Part shown: positions 49,699 to 58,700 of the stretch, piece by piece
Position numbering within the stretch: the first letter of the stretch is position 1
Layout of the letters: each line of letters starts with the position of its first letter
From: an uncultured Roseateles sp.
GTDB taxonomy: Bacteria > Pseudomonadota > Gammaproteobacteria > Burkholderiales > Burkholderiaceae_C
DNA: 64,000 nt
Direction of reading: 5' to 3'
NCBI RefSeq assembly: GCF_963422335.1
Contig: NZ_OY729424.1
Coordinates: 2,604,001-2,668,000 of the forward strand
The notes under the pieces: generated by a model
What the model was told of the DNA's origin: nothing
Seen by the model: the letters and a program-made list of their open reading frames with translations, nothing else
Databases searched by the model: none
Made by a program: the position numbers and the translations under genes

Positions 49699-50228
49699 AT
49701 CGCCTGATCTTTCTGAGCTACTCCCGCCCGATCAACCAGGCGCAAGCCGACTTCATCGACACCCTGACAGCCTATCTGCAGCAGCGCGGCTATGACCCTC
49801 GCACCCTGGGTGTGACCGACTACGACATGGATGCGCCGTTGAAGGCGATACGCCGCATGCTGATGGACAGCAACGGCATGCTGACGATTGCCTTCCGGCG
49901 CATCGCGATCGAGCGGGGATGCAGCCGCCCCGGTGACGCTGACGAGCGGCGGCTGGACGGTCAGTGGCTCAGCAGCCCCTACGCGCAGATCGAGCCGGCG
50001 ATGGCCTTCCAACTCGGCTTGCCGGTGCTGATCGCCCGCGAGAAGGGCGTGATGGCCGAGGGCGTGCTGGAGCGCGGTGTGCTGGGTACCAGCCTGCCCG
50101 AGTTCGATCTCGATCGCCCGGCCCAAGCCTATCTGGACTCACCTGAGTGGCAGCAAATCCTGCAGCGCTGGGAGGGCTTCGTCAGCCAGGTGATAGAGGG
50201 CAAGGGCGAGCCGCCACGGCTCTACTGA
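49695..50228 (+). CDS. TIR-like domain protein, partner of SLATT
   Basis: A 177-aa protein with a TIR-like flavodoxin fold: first strand LIFLSYSRP, helix QADFIDTLTAYLQQRGYDP, strand MLTIAFRR, then SSPYAQIEPAMAFQLGLPVL. There E100 occupies the position of the catalytic glutamate of TIR NADases. No TPR or receptor domain is attached. In TIR-based immunity such domains cleave NAD+ or make cyclic-ADP-ribose-type signals. Paired with the SLATT membrane protein through a 4-bp overlap. The substrate is inferred; binding without catalysis is possible. Confidence 0.7.
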   Translation: MNRLIFLSYSRPINQAQADFIDTLTAYLQQRGYDPRTLGVTDYDMDAPLKAIRRMLMDSNGMLTIAFRRIAIERGCSRPGDADERRLDGQWLSSPYAQIEPAMAFQLGLPVLIAREKGVMAEGVLERGVLGTSLPEFDLDRPAQAYLDSPEWQQILQRWEGFVSQVIEGKGEPPRLY

Positions 50229-50235
50229 GTTCGGC

Positions 50236-51645
50236 TCAGGCGATCTTGCGCAGCAGGCCCAGCAGCTTCTCGAACACCGCGCCATAGGGCGGGTAGAACA
50301 GCTTGGTGCCGGCGAAGCGCGACTGGCGGAACACCGGCTTCTCCTTGCTGAAGGTTCGGAAGCCCCATTCGCCGTGGTAGGAGCCCATGCCGCTGGCGCC
50401 GACGCCGCCAAAAGGCTGTTCCTCCTGACCCAGATGCCAGATACAGTCGTTGATGGTCACGCCGCCGGCATGGGTCTGCTCCAGCACCCGCTGCTGCGCG
50501 GCGCTGTCGCTGCCGAACCAGTACAGGGCCAGCGGGTGCTCATGGCGGTTGATGTAGTCCAGGGCCTCCTCGACGCGCTGGTAGCCGACGATGGGCAGGA
50601 TGGGGCCGAAGATCTCCTCGCGCATCACCGACATCTCGTCGGTGACATTGAGCAACAGGTGCGGCACCAGCTTGCGGCCGCTCAGTGCCTCGTCGTGCGT
50701 GGGCAGCAGCGTGGCGCCGCGAGCCTTCGCATCGTCCAGCAGGCCCTGCAGGCGGGCATGGTGGCGGGGCGTTGAAACGCTGGTGTAGTCGGGGTTGTTG
50801 TCCAAGGTCGGATACATGCGGCGCACGGCGGCGTGTATCGCCTCGGCCAACGGCTTCACAAGCTCCTGCGGCGCCAGCACATAGTCGGGTGCGACGCAGG
50901 TCTGGCCGGCATTCAGCAGCTTGCCGAAGGCCAGGCGCTCGGCCGTCACGGCAAGGTCACAACTGCGGTCTATCAGCGCCGGGGACTTGCCCCCCAGCTC
51001 CAGGGTTACCGGCGTCAGGTTCTTGGCCGCGGCCTGGGCGACCAGCTTGCCCACGGCCGTGGAGCCGGTGAAGAACAGATGGTCGAAGGGCAGCTGGGTG
51101 AAGGCGCGGCCGACATCAGCATCGCCGACGATGACCTGCATCTCCTCGGGCGCGAAGAATTCGCTGACCATGCGGGCCATCAGGGCCGAGGTGGCCGGCG
51201 TCAGCTCCGACGGCTTGATCATCACCCGGTTGCCGGCGGCCAGCGCGGCCAGTGCCGGTGCCATGGCCAGGTAGTAGGGGTAGTTCCAGGGCGCCACCAC
51301 GCCGACCACACCCAGCGGCTGCGGCAGCAGCTGGTTGCTGGCCGGCAGGAAGTGCAGGGCGGTGGAGACACGCTTGGGTTTCATCCAGCCGCGCAGATGG
51401 CGCAGTGCATGCTTGGCACCGGACTCGACGGTGTAGACGTCGGCCAGCAGGCTTTCCTGGCGGGCGCGGTGGCCGAAGTCCTGCGAGATGGCGGCAGCCA
51501 GTTCATCCGCGTACTTGGACGTCATCGCGCGCACGCGCTGCAGGCGGTCCTTGCGGACGTCAAGGCTGGGCATGCGCTCGGCGGCAAAGGCGGCGCGCTG
51601 CTGCTCAAGCACCACATGCAGGCGTTCTTGGAGGGACTGGTCCAT
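50236..51645 (-). CDS. Aldehyde dehydrogenase, coniferyl-aldehyde type
   Basis: A 469-aa NAD(P)+-dependent aldehyde dehydrogenase most like the coniferyl aldehyde dehydrogenase (CalB) group. It has PWNYPYYLAMAPALAALAAG, FFTGSTAVGK, the general base in TLELGGKSP and the catalytic Cys in NAGQTCVAPDYVL. The C-terminal hydrophobic LFYPPYGAVFEKLLGLLRKI may give membrane association. Its true substrate is not determinable. It is convergent with the TIR gene (7-bp gap) and transcribed alone. Confidence 0.9.
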   Translation of the reverse strand: MDQSLQERLHVVLEQQRAAFAAERMPSLDVRKDRLQRVRAMTSKYADELAAAISQDFGHRARQESLLADVYTVESGAKHALRHLRGWMKPKRVSTALHFLPASNQLLPQPLGVVGVVAPWNYPYYLAMAPALAALAAGNRVMIKPSELTPATSALMARMVSEFFAPEEMQVIVGDADVGRAFTQLPFDHLFFTGSTAVGKLVAQAAAKNLTPVTLELGGKSPALIDRSCDLAVTAERLAFGKLLNAGQTCVAPDYVLAPQELVKPLAEAIHAAVRRMYPTLDNNPDYTSVSTPRHHARLQGLLDDAKARGATLLPTHDEALSGRKLVPHLLLNVTDEMSVMREEIFGPILPIVGYQRVEEALDYINRHEHPLALYWFGSDSAAQQRVLEQTHAGGVTINDCIWHLGQEEQPFGGVGASGMGSYHGEWGFRTFSKEKPVFRQSRFAGTKLFYPPYGAVFEKLLGLLRKIA

Positions 51646-51734
51646 GCTGTCTCCGATTCGTTTGAGCGGAGATTACGCGCCAAACAGGGCAAGTGCCAAC
51701 GGTATTGGCCCTTGCCTAGGGTGACGCGTCTAAC

Positions 51735-53318
51735 TCAATGGCGAAAATGCCGCACGCCCGAGAACACCATCGCAATGCCACGCTCGTTGGCGGCGGCAAT
51801 CACCTCGTCATCACGCATCGAGCCGCCGGGCTGGATGACGCTGGTGGCGCCGGCATCGACGACCACGTCCAGGCCGTCACGGAAGGGGAAGAAGGCGTCG
51901 CTGGCGACGGCCGAGCCCTTGAGCGTCAGCCCGGCGTTCTCGGCCTTGATGCTGGCGATGCGGGCCGAGTCGATGCGGCTCATCTGGCCGGCACCGACGC
52001 CCAGGGTCATGCCGCCGGCGCAGAACACGATCGCATTGCTCTTCACGTACTGGGCCACGGTCCAGGCGAACAGCAGGTCCTGCAACTCCTGGGCGGTCGG
52101 CTGCTTGGTGGTCACCACCTTCAGATCGCTCGCCTTGAGGAAATGGTTGTCGGCGGTCTGCAGCAGGATGCCGGAGCCGACGCGCTTGCTGTCCACGGCA
52201 TTGCGGCCTTGCTCCCAGGGTGTGGCGCCACCGGCGGGCAGGGCGATTTCGAGCAGGCGCACATTGGCCTTGGCCTTGAAGATCTCGCGGGCCTCGGCGC
52301 TGAAGGCCGGGGCCATCAGCACTTCGACGAACTGCTTGGCGACATGCTGGGCGGCCGCCGCGTCCACCGGACGGTTGAAGGCGATGATGCCGCCGAAGGC
52401 GCTGGTCGGGTCGGTCTTCAAGGCCTTGGCATAGGCCTCGGCCGCGTTCTCGGCCACGGCCACGCCGCAGGGGTTGGCATGCTTGACGATCACGCAGGCA
52501 GGCACGTCGAAGGCCTTGACGCATTCCCAGGCGGCGTCGGCGTCGGCGATATTGTTGTAGCTCAGCTCCTTGCCCTGCAGCTGCTTGGCGGTGACCAGGG
52601 AACCAGGCGCAGGGTAGAGATCGCGGTACAGCGCGGCGCTCTGGTGCGAGTTCTCGCCGTAGCGCAGATCCTGCACCTTGATGAAGCTGCTGTTCATCTG
52701 ACCGGGAAACTGGGCCAGGCTGCCATCGTCCTGGCGGGCGCTGAGGTAGTTGCTGATCGCGGCGTCGTACTGGGCGATGCGGTTGAAGGCGGCCACCGAG
52801 CAGGCAAAGCGGGTCTTGTCGCTGGTCTTGCCGCTGGCCTTGAGCTCGTCGAGCACAGCAGCATACTGGGTCGAGTCGGTCAGCACCGTCACGTCCTTCC
52901 AGTTCTTGGCCGCGCTGCGCACCATGGCCGGGCCGCCGATGTCGATGTTCTCGATCGCGTCCTCAAGGGTGCAGCCGGGCTTGGCGACGGTGGCCTCGAA
53001 CGGGTACAGATTGACGGCCAGGATGTCAATCATCGTGATGCCGTGCTGGCCCGCGGCGGCCATATGCTCCGGCAGGTCGCGGCGCGCCAGCAGGCCGCCA
53101 TGGATCTTGGGGTGCAGGGTCTTGACGCGACCGTCCAACATCTCGGGGAAGCCGGTGTGCTCGGCCACTTCGGTGACGGGCAGGCCCGCGTCGGCCAGCA
53201 GCTTGGCCGTGCCGCCGGTCGACAGCAGGCGCACGTTCAGTGCGTGCAGGGCCTTGGCGAAGTCAAGAATGCCGGTCTTGTCGGAGACCGAGATCAGGGC
53301 GGTGAGTTGGGGCGACAT
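51735..53318 (-). CDS. purH: AICAR transformylase/IMP cyclohydrolase PurH
   Basis: A 527-aa bifunctional enzyme for the last two steps of IMP synthesis. The N-terminal cyclohydrolase (ALISVSDKTGILDFAKAL, LLSTGGTAKLL, GRVKTLHPKIHGG) and the C-terminal transformylase (DLRYGENSHQ, VKHANPCGVA, PSDAFFPFRDGLD-like ending) are complete. ATG at 53318 gives the family start MSPQLTALISVSDKTG. Third gene of dusB-fis-purH, 40 bp after fis. Confidence 0.97.
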   Translation of the reverse strand: MSPQLTALISVSDKTGILDFAKALHALNVRLLSTGGTAKLLADAGLPVTEVAEHTGFPEMLDGRVKTLHPKIHGGLLARRDLPEHMAAAGQHGITMIDILAVNLYPFEATVAKPGCTLEDAIENIDIGGPAMVRSAAKNWKDVTVLTDSTQYAAVLDELKASGKTSDKTRFACSVAAFNRIAQYDAAISNYLSARQDDGSLAQFPGQMNSSFIKVQDLRYGENSHQSAALYRDLYPAPGSLVTAKQLQGKELSYNNIADADAAWECVKAFDVPACVIVKHANPCGVAVAENAAEAYAKALKTDPTSAFGGIIAFNRPVDAAAAQHVAKQFVEVLMAPAFSAEAREIFKAKANVRLLEIALPAGGATPWEQGRNAVDSKRVGSGILLQTADNHFLKASDLKVVTTKQPTAQELQDLLFAWTVAQYVKSNAIVFCAGGMTLGVGAGQMSRIDSARIASIKAENAGLTLKGSAVASDAFFPFRDGLDVVVDAGATSVIQPGGSMRDDEVIAAANERGIAMVFSGVRHFRH

Positions 53319-53358
53319 GGCGTGGGCCTTTGGGGAGTTTGAATTCGGTGCCGGCTTG

Positions 53359-53598
53359 TCAGCCGAGTAATTTGTGGTCCTGCAGCTTGCGCCGCAAGGT
53401 ATTGCGGTTGATGCCCAGCCATTCGGCGGCCTTGCTCTGGTTGCCGGCGGCATGCTTCATCACCACCTCCAGCAAGGGCTTTTCAACGACGCCGATCAGC
53501 ATGTCGTGCATCGAATGGGGCTCGGCGCCTTCCAGGTCGGCAAAGTAAGCCTCCAGGTTCTCGCGCACGCATTCTTCTATGTGTTTTTTCTTGGTCAT
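53359..53598 (-). CDS. fis: Fis-family nucleoid/DNA-binding protein
   Basis: A 79-aa Fis protein. The N-terminal part MTKKKHIEECVRENLEAYFA is followed by the helix-turn-helix NQSKAAEWLGINRNTLRRKL at the C-terminus, the Fis signature. GGAGGAA before the ATG at 53598 fixes the start. It lies between dusB (78-bp gap) and purH, the usual betaproteobacterial arrangement; dusB-fis co-transcription is known in enterobacteria. Confidence 0.95.
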   Translation of the reverse strand: MTKKKHIEECVRENLEAYFADLEGAEPHSMHDMLIGVVEKPLLEVVMKHAAGNQSKAAEWLGINRNTLRRKLQDHKLLG

Positions 53599-53676
53599 CT
53601 TGTTCCTCCGGGCCGGTTCCACGCTGTGCCTCCTGATCGCTGTCTGTTGAACGTCGGGAGGCAGTCTGCATGGCAC

Positions 53677-54732
53677 TCAGGCCACCAGCGGGGTGTCGTC
53701 GGCTTCTTCGTCGTTGGCGGCCAGTGCTGTAACGTGCAGCGGCAGCCGTTCATGCGCTTGTGCCAGCGCCTCGAACCAGTCGGCCACGGCACGTATTTGC
53801 GTGTCGCAGCTTTCCAGCGTGTTCATGTGACTGCGAAAATCTTCGCCGCCGGGCAGGGCGCGTACCGCCCAGCCGATGTGCTTGCGTGCCGTGCGTACGC
53901 CGGAGCGCTCGCCGTACAGCGTGTAGTGGTCTTCCAGATGCTCCAGCAGCCAGCTGCGGGCCTGCATCACCTCGGGGGCAGGCAGGTGCTCGCCGGTGGC
54001 CAGGAAGTGGGCGATCTCGCGGAAGATCCAGGGCCGGCCCTGGGCTGCACGGCCAATCATCACCGCGTCGGCGCCAGTCCGGGCCAGCACTTCGCGGGCC
54101 TTCTCGGGGGTGTCGATATCGCCATTGGCCACCACCGGAATCGTCAGTGCGGCCTTGACCGCAGCAATCGTGTCGTACTCCGCCAGTCCCTTGTAGCCCT
54201 GCTCGCGCGTGCGGCCGTGCACCGTGACCATGGCCACGCCGGCGTTCTGGGCGGCCAGCGCGATGCTCAGCGCATTGCGCTGGCTCTGGCACCAGCCGGT
54301 GCGCATCTTCAGCGTCACCGGCACGCCATGTGGGGCGCTGGCCTCGACCACGGCCTCGATGATGCTCAGGGCCAGGGTCTCGTCCTGCATCAGCGCCGAG
54401 CCGGCCCATTTGTTGCAGACCTTCTTGGCCGGGCAGCCCATATTGATGTCGATGATCTGGGCACCGCGATCAATGTTGTACGCGGCGGCCTCGGCCATCA
54501 TCGCCGCATCGGTGCCGGCGATCTGCACCGCGATAGGGCCAGGCTCGCCCTCGTGGTTGGCGCGGCGCGAGGTCTTCAGGCTGCTCCACAGCTCCTTGCG
54601 CGAGGTCACCATCTCGCTCACCGCATAACCGGCACCCAGGCGCCGGCACAGCTGGCGGAAGGGCCTGTCGGTGACGCCGGCCATCGGTGCGACAAACAGA
54701 CGGTTTGCCAGGGAGTGAGGGCCGATGCGCAT
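53677..54732 (-). CDS. dusB: tRNA-dihydrouridine synthase B
   Basis: A 351-aa FMN-dependent enzyme that reduces uridine in the tRNA D-loop. TIM-barrel motifs are FVAPMAGVTDRPFR at the start, the catalytic Cys in INMGCPAKKVCNKWAGSALM, VTVHGRTREQGYKG and IGRAAQGRPWIFREI. The ending is acidic (NDEEADDTP). It heads the dusB-fis-purH run and is divergent from the YqaA-like gene over a 142-bp spacer. Confidence 0.95.
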   Translation of the reverse strand: MRIGPHSLANRLFVAPMAGVTDRPFRQLCRRLGAGYAVSEMVTSRKELWSSLKTSRRANHEGEPGPIAVQIAGTDAAMMAEAAAYNIDRGAQIIDINMGCPAKKVCNKWAGSALMQDETLALSIIEAVVEASAPHGVPVTLKMRTGWCQSQRNALSIALAAQNAGVAMVTVHGRTREQGYKGLAEYDTIAAVKAALTIPVVANGDIDTPEKAREVLARTGADAVMIGRAAQGRPWIFREIAHFLATGEHLPAPEVMQARSWLLEHLEDHYTLYGERSGVRTARKHIGWAVRALPGGEDFRSHMNTLESCDTQIRAVADWFEALAQAHERLPLHVTALAANDEEADDTPLVA

Positions 54733-54874
54733 GGGGAAAGGGGGGAGGGAATCTGCTCAAAAAGGAGGCAGGAGTATAGCGGCCCCGTCGGCAGGGCGGC
54801 GGCCGCGAACAGGGGATGTCTGTTTTTACAGTCCTTGACAGCCCGTCGACGAACGACCCCGATAATCGGCTCGC

Positions 54875-55357
54875 ATGGAACTCTGGCTTCATTCACTACT
54901 GGCTGCCGTGGCCCTGCCCAAGTTCGGGCTGAGCACGGTCTTCGTTGTCTCGTTCATCGGCGCCACCCTGCTGCCCATGGCCTCGGAGCCGGCCGTGTTT
55001 GGGCTGGTCAAGCTCAGCCCCGAGCTGTTCTGGCCTGCGGTGCTGGTGGCCACTGCCGGCAACACGCTGGGCGGCGCCGTCACCTGGTGGATGGGCTATG
55101 GTGCCGAGCGAGCCTATGAGCTGACCACCCACCGCAGCCCCAGTGCCCGGGCGCTGCGCTGGCTGGAGCGCTTCGGCCCCAAGGCTTGCCTGGTCAGCTG
55201 GCTGCCCATCGTCGGCGACCCGCTGTGCGCCGTGGCCGGCTGGCTGCAGATGCCCTTCTGGCCCTGCATGGCCTATATGGCGGTGGGCAAGTTTTTGCGC
55301 TATGCCTGCGCGACGGCCGCCCTGCTGTGGGTATTCCCCGGGCAATTTCAGCCCTGA
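54875..55357 (+). CDS. YqaA/DedA-like (SNARE-associated, VTT) membrane protein
   Basis: A 160-aa inner-membrane protein with four to five hydrophobic segments and the VTT-type region: SEPAVFGLVKL, GNTLGGAVTWWMGYGAER, the LERFGPKACLVSWLPIVGDP loop, and a final helix. It is most like YqaA. Relatives are implicated in lipid or undecaprenyl phosphate flipping; that role is not shown for this subgroup. Confidence 0.85.
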   Translation: MELWLHSLLAAVALPKFGLSTVFVVSFIGATLLPMASEPAVFGLVKLSPELFWPAVLVATAGNTLGGAVTWWMGYGAERAYELTTHRSPSARALRWLERFGPKACLVSWLPIVGDPLCAVAGWLQMPFWPCMAYMAVGKFLRYACATAALLWVFPGQFQP

Positions 55358-55441
55358 TTCCGGCTCAAGGCTGAGAAAATAGCGTCTGGCGCCAGTCGGC
55401 GCTTCCCCGTGACTTCTGCGTCCCATCCGGGCGTTCCCCCC

Positions 55442-56941
55442 ATGTCCACACCCGCCTCAACCCCCGCCTATACCGAACTCCAGCAGCGCCACCAGCGTTG
55501 GCACCGCCTGGGCCATCTGCAGTCGATCGCCGGCTGGGACCAGGCTGCCAATATGCCTGCCAAGGGCAATGAGGCTCGTGCGCTTGCCATGGCCGAGATG
55601 GACGGCGTGATGCACCAGATGCGCACCGACGCGTCGCTGCAGGCCCTGCTGGCGGCCGCCGAGCAGGAGAGCCTGGACGACGACGCCCGTGCCAATCTGC
55701 GCGAGATGAAACGCGAATGGCGCGCGTCGAATGCGCTGCCGCAGGCGCTGGTGGAGGCCAAGTCGCTGGCGATCTCGCGTTGCGAGCATGCCTGGCGCAC
55801 GCAGCGCCCGGCACAGGACTGGGCCGGCTATGCCGCCAATCTGCGGGAGGTGGTCAAGCTGCAGCGCGAGGAGGCGCGTCTGCTGGCCGCCGACAACGGT
55901 CTGTCGCTGTACGACGCACTGATGGACCGCTATGAGCCCGGCATGACCAGCGCCGAGGTGGACCGTGTGTTTGGCGACCTGCGCCAATGGCTGCCGGGCC
56001 TGATCCAGCAGGTGCAGGCCCGCCAGGCGCAGCAGACCACGCTGCAGCCGATGGGTCCGTTTCCCAAAGCGGCGCAACGTGCGCTGGGCCAGGATGTGAT
56101 GAGCTTGCTGGGCTTCGACTTCGAGGCCGGTCGTCTGGACGAAAGCGCCCACCCCTTCTGCGGCGGCGTGCCCGAGGACGTGCGCCTGACCACCCGCTAC
56201 CGCGAAGACAGCTTCATGCAGAGCATGACTGGCACCATCCACGAAACCGGCCATGCGCGCTACGAGCAGAACCTGCCTCGCGAGCTGCTGGGCCAGCCCA
56301 TCGCCCATGCCCGCTCGATGGGCCTGCACGAGAGCCAGAGCCTGAGCTTCGAGATGCAGCTGGGCTGCCACCCGGGCTTTGCGCGCCAGCTGCTGCCGCT
56401 GCTGAACAAGCATATCGGCGCAAGCCCTGCCTTCGAGGTCGAGAACCTGACGCGTCTGTTGACGCGCGTGGCGCCGGGCTATATCCGCGTCGATGCCGAC
56501 GAGGTCACCTACCCGGCCCATGTGATCCTGCGCTACGAGATCGAGCGTGCGCTGATCGAAGGCCAGATCGAGGTCGATGACATACCGGCGCTGTGGGACG
56601 CGAAGATGATGGAGCTGCTGGGCATCGACACCCGCGGCAACTTCAAGGACGGCTGCATGCAGGACGTGCACTGGGGCGCTGGCCTGTTCGGCTACTTCCC
56701 CTGCTACACGCTGGGCGCGATGTATGCCGCCCAGTGGTTCGCCAGCATGCGCCGCGCCATGCCAGACCTGGATCAGCGCATTGCCCAGGGCGACCTGAAT
56801 GCCGTGTTCGACTGGCTCAAGGCCAACATCTGGAGCCAGGGCAGCCGCTTCGAAACGCCAGAGCTGGTCAAGCGTGCCAGCGGCGAGACGCTGAACCCGG
56901 CGCACTTCCGCGCGCATCTCGAATCACGCTACCTGGCTTGA
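55442..56941 (+). CDS. M32 family metallocarboxypeptidase
   Basis: A 499-aa zinc carboxypeptidase of the Taq type, cytoplasmic and largely helical, removing C-terminal residues from peptides. The zinc motif is H267-E268-T-G-H271 in TIHETGHARYEQNLP, followed by the third-ligand region LHESQSLSFEMQLG, and later HVILRYEIERALIEG. ATG55442 gives a start just before the first helix. Followed by a good bidirectional terminator. Confidence 0.93.
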   Translation: MSTPASTPAYTELQQRHQRWHRLGHLQSIAGWDQAANMPAKGNEARALAMAEMDGVMHQMRTDASLQALLAAAEQESLDDDARANLREMKREWRASNALPQALVEAKSLAISRCEHAWRTQRPAQDWAGYAANLREVVKLQREEARLLAADNGLSLYDALMDRYEPGMTSAEVDRVFGDLRQWLPGLIQQVQARQAQQTTLQPMGPFPKAAQRALGQDVMSLLGFDFEAGRLDESAHPFCGGVPEDVRLTTRYREDSFMQSMTGTIHETGHARYEQNLPRELLGQPIAHARSMGLHESQSLSFEMQLGCHPGFARQLLPLLNKHIGASPAFEVENLTRLLTRVAPGYIRVDADEVTYPAHVILRYEIERALIEGQIEVDDIPALWDAKMMELLGIDTRGNFKDGCMQDVHWGAGLFGYFPCYTLGAMYAAQWFASMRRAMPDLDQRIAQGDLNAVFDWLKANIWSQGSRFETPELVKRASGETLNPAHFRAHLESRYLA

Positions 56942-56946
56942 ACAAA

Positions 56947-56970
56947 AAAGCGCCTCGGTTGAGGCGCTTT
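56947..56970. terminator. Bidirectional intrinsic terminator
   Basis: AAAGCGCCTC (56947-56956)-GGTT-GAGGCGCTTT (56961-56970): a perfect 10-bp stem with A-rich left flank and T-rich right end. It lies between the convergent carboxypeptidase and PEP-CTERM genes and can end both transcripts. Confidence 0.85.
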
Positions 56971-56991
56971 CTGATGAGGCGTGAAGTTTGA

Positions 56992-57606
56992 TCAGGCTTG
57001 CTTGCGGCGACGTGCTACCGCACCCACGGCGGCCAGTCCGGCCAGCATCAGCGCATAGGTTTCGGGCTCCGGCACCGCGGCGGTGACGGAGATATTGTCC
57101 AACGATGTGCCCAGCGAATCGCTCTTGCCATCGGCCCAGAACTTCAGCGTGGTCGAGGTCGAGGTGGCCAGCAAGTTGGTCGAGAAGGTCGCCCACTGGT
57201 TGTCGCCGCTGTTGTTGTAGGCCAGGGTGCTGGCGACTTCGGCGGTGTCGCCGAAACTCCACTTCAGGCCGTTGCTGTCAGCGGCCACGCCCTTGCGGTT
57301 GGAGTAAGAGAACGACACCGTGTACCACTGGCCGACTTCTGTGGTCAGGGTCTGGCTGATCCAGCTGTTGCCTGTGGTGTCCAACTCGACATAGCGCAGG
57401 CCGTCCAGCGCTGTGCCCTCGACGTTGTTGCGCACCTCGACGCCCAGTTCGGCGTCGGTCGCCCAGCCGGCGATGGCTGGCTTGTAGATGCTCCAGCTGC
57501 CATTGCCTTGGGCCGTGGATTCAAAACTGCCATTGATCAGCAGGTTGTCGTTGGCCATGGCCAACAGCGGCGTGGCGAGCAGGGTGGCGATGAGGATCTT
57601 GCGCAT
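56992..57606 (-). CDS. PEP-CTERM exported protein
   Basis: A 204-aa protein: signal peptide MRKILIATLLATPLLAMA, a beta-sandwich-like domain beginning NLLINGSFES (a start seen in DUF642-type and related carbohydrate-binding-like folds), and a C-terminal PEP-CTERM tail (VPEPETYALMLAG, helix, RRRK). It should be processed by an exosortase and exported to the surface or matrix. AAGGAAG upstream supports the start at 57606. Ligand unknown. Confidence 0.87.
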   Translation of the reverse strand: MRKILIATLLATPLLAMANDNLLINGSFESTAQGNGSWSIYKPAIAGWATDAELGVEVRNNVEGTALDGLRYVELDTTGNSWISQTLTTEVGQWYTVSFSYSNRKGVAADSNGLKWSFGDTAEVASTLAYNNSGDNQWATFSTNLLATSTSTTLKFWADGKSDSLGTSLDNISVTAAVPEPETYALMLAGLAAVGAVARRRKQA

Positions 57607-57840
57607 GGACTTCCTTGATGGGCAGCCCTTGCGGGCGGGTGTTTCTGGCTTGGAGTGGATTGTTTGTTGAGGCTCCAAAACTGCCATCACCCCGAACACG
57701 GGGGCCAGGCCACTGGGACGTGAAGCAGTTCACAGCGCCAGGGAATTGATGCGCCGCATGCGGCTGCAGCGCGCGCATTGCCCTGCGCGAGTGGCCGTGC
57801 CAAGATGCCAGCAGTACACATTCACTCGAAAGGACCGCGC

Positions 57841-58650
57841 ATGAAGTCGCCTCTCCGCTCCGCCGCGCCCTGGCCCCTGCTGCTCGCGTTGTGCGCCAGT
57901 TGCCCTACGGTGTGGGCCGATGAGGCGATCAGCACCGATCGGCCCGACTTTGTCGAGTCCAGTGATGTGGTGGGCAAGGGCCGCTACCAGATCGAGACCG
58001 GCCTTGGCTTCGAGCGCAACAAGGACGCGGGGCTGAAGACCCGGACCACCACCACGCCTACGCTGCTGCGCGTCGGCATCGACGAGGCCTGGGAGTTTCG
58101 CGTCGAGACCGACGGCTACACCCGGCTGCGCGCACAGGACCTGACCAGCGGCGCCGTGGCGCGCGAGCGCGGCATGTCAGATTTGGCGCTGGGCCTGAAA
58201 TGGCACACGCAGGACGGCGATGCGGCGACCGGCAAACCCGGCACCGCCTGGTTGTTTCACGCCGACCTGAACAGCGGCTCACAGGCCTTTCGCGGCCAGG
58301 GGGTGCGGCCCTCGGTGCGTTTCGTGGCCGAGTGGGAGCTGGCCGACGAATGGTCGGTCGGTGTGATGCCGGGTCTGCTGCTGGACAAGAACGGCGATGG
58401 CAAGCGCTTCACCTCGGGCATCCTGGCCGTCACCGTCGGCAAGGGCTGGACCGAAAAGCTGCACAGCTTTGTCGAGCTCGCGGCCCAGCAGATCACCTCG
58501 AGCAGGAACGGTGGCTCGGTGCTGACCTTCGACATCGGCGGGGCCTACACGCTGACGAACGATGTGCAGCTTGACGTGGCCCTGTCCCGCGGCCTCAACA
58601 AGTACACGCCAGACTTGGCCTGGACGGTGGGGCTGTCGGTACGCTTCTGA
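57841..58650 (+). CDS. Outer-membrane protein, phenol MetA-like family
   Basis: A 269-aa exported beta-barrel-like protein. Signal peptide ends at VWA; the mature start ISTDRPDFVESSDVVGKGRY carries the T-D-R-P-D-F motif of the MetA-pathway/transporter outer-membrane family (PF13557). Repeated amphipathic strands follow and the last residue is Phe (VGLSVRF). AAAGGA 7 nt upstream supports ATG57841. Predicted small-molecule channel; substrate unknown. Confidence 0.83.
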   Translation: MKSPLRSAAPWPLLLALCASCPTVWADEAISTDRPDFVESSDVVGKGRYQIETGLGFERNKDAGLKTRTTTTPTLLRVGIDEAWEFRVETDGYTRLRAQDLTSGAVARERGMSDLALGLKWHTQDGDAATGKPGTAWLFHADLNSGSQAFRGQGVRPSVRFVAEWELADEWSVGVMPGLLLDKNGDGKRFTSGILAVTVGKGWTEKLHSFVELAAQQITSSRNGGSVLTFDIGGAYTLTNDVQLDVALSRGLNKYTPDLAWTVGLSVRF

Positions 58651-58700
58651 CTTTTGCGGGCTGGAGCTTGCCGGCCATTGCAAGCTCCAACTCCAACTGA

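Noticed and set aside
54835..54866. TTGACA and GATAAT as a promoter for the YqaA-like gene
   Set aside because: The spacing is 20 nt and the -10 would lie 8 nt before the ATG; a leaderless transcript is possible but not supported enough to list.
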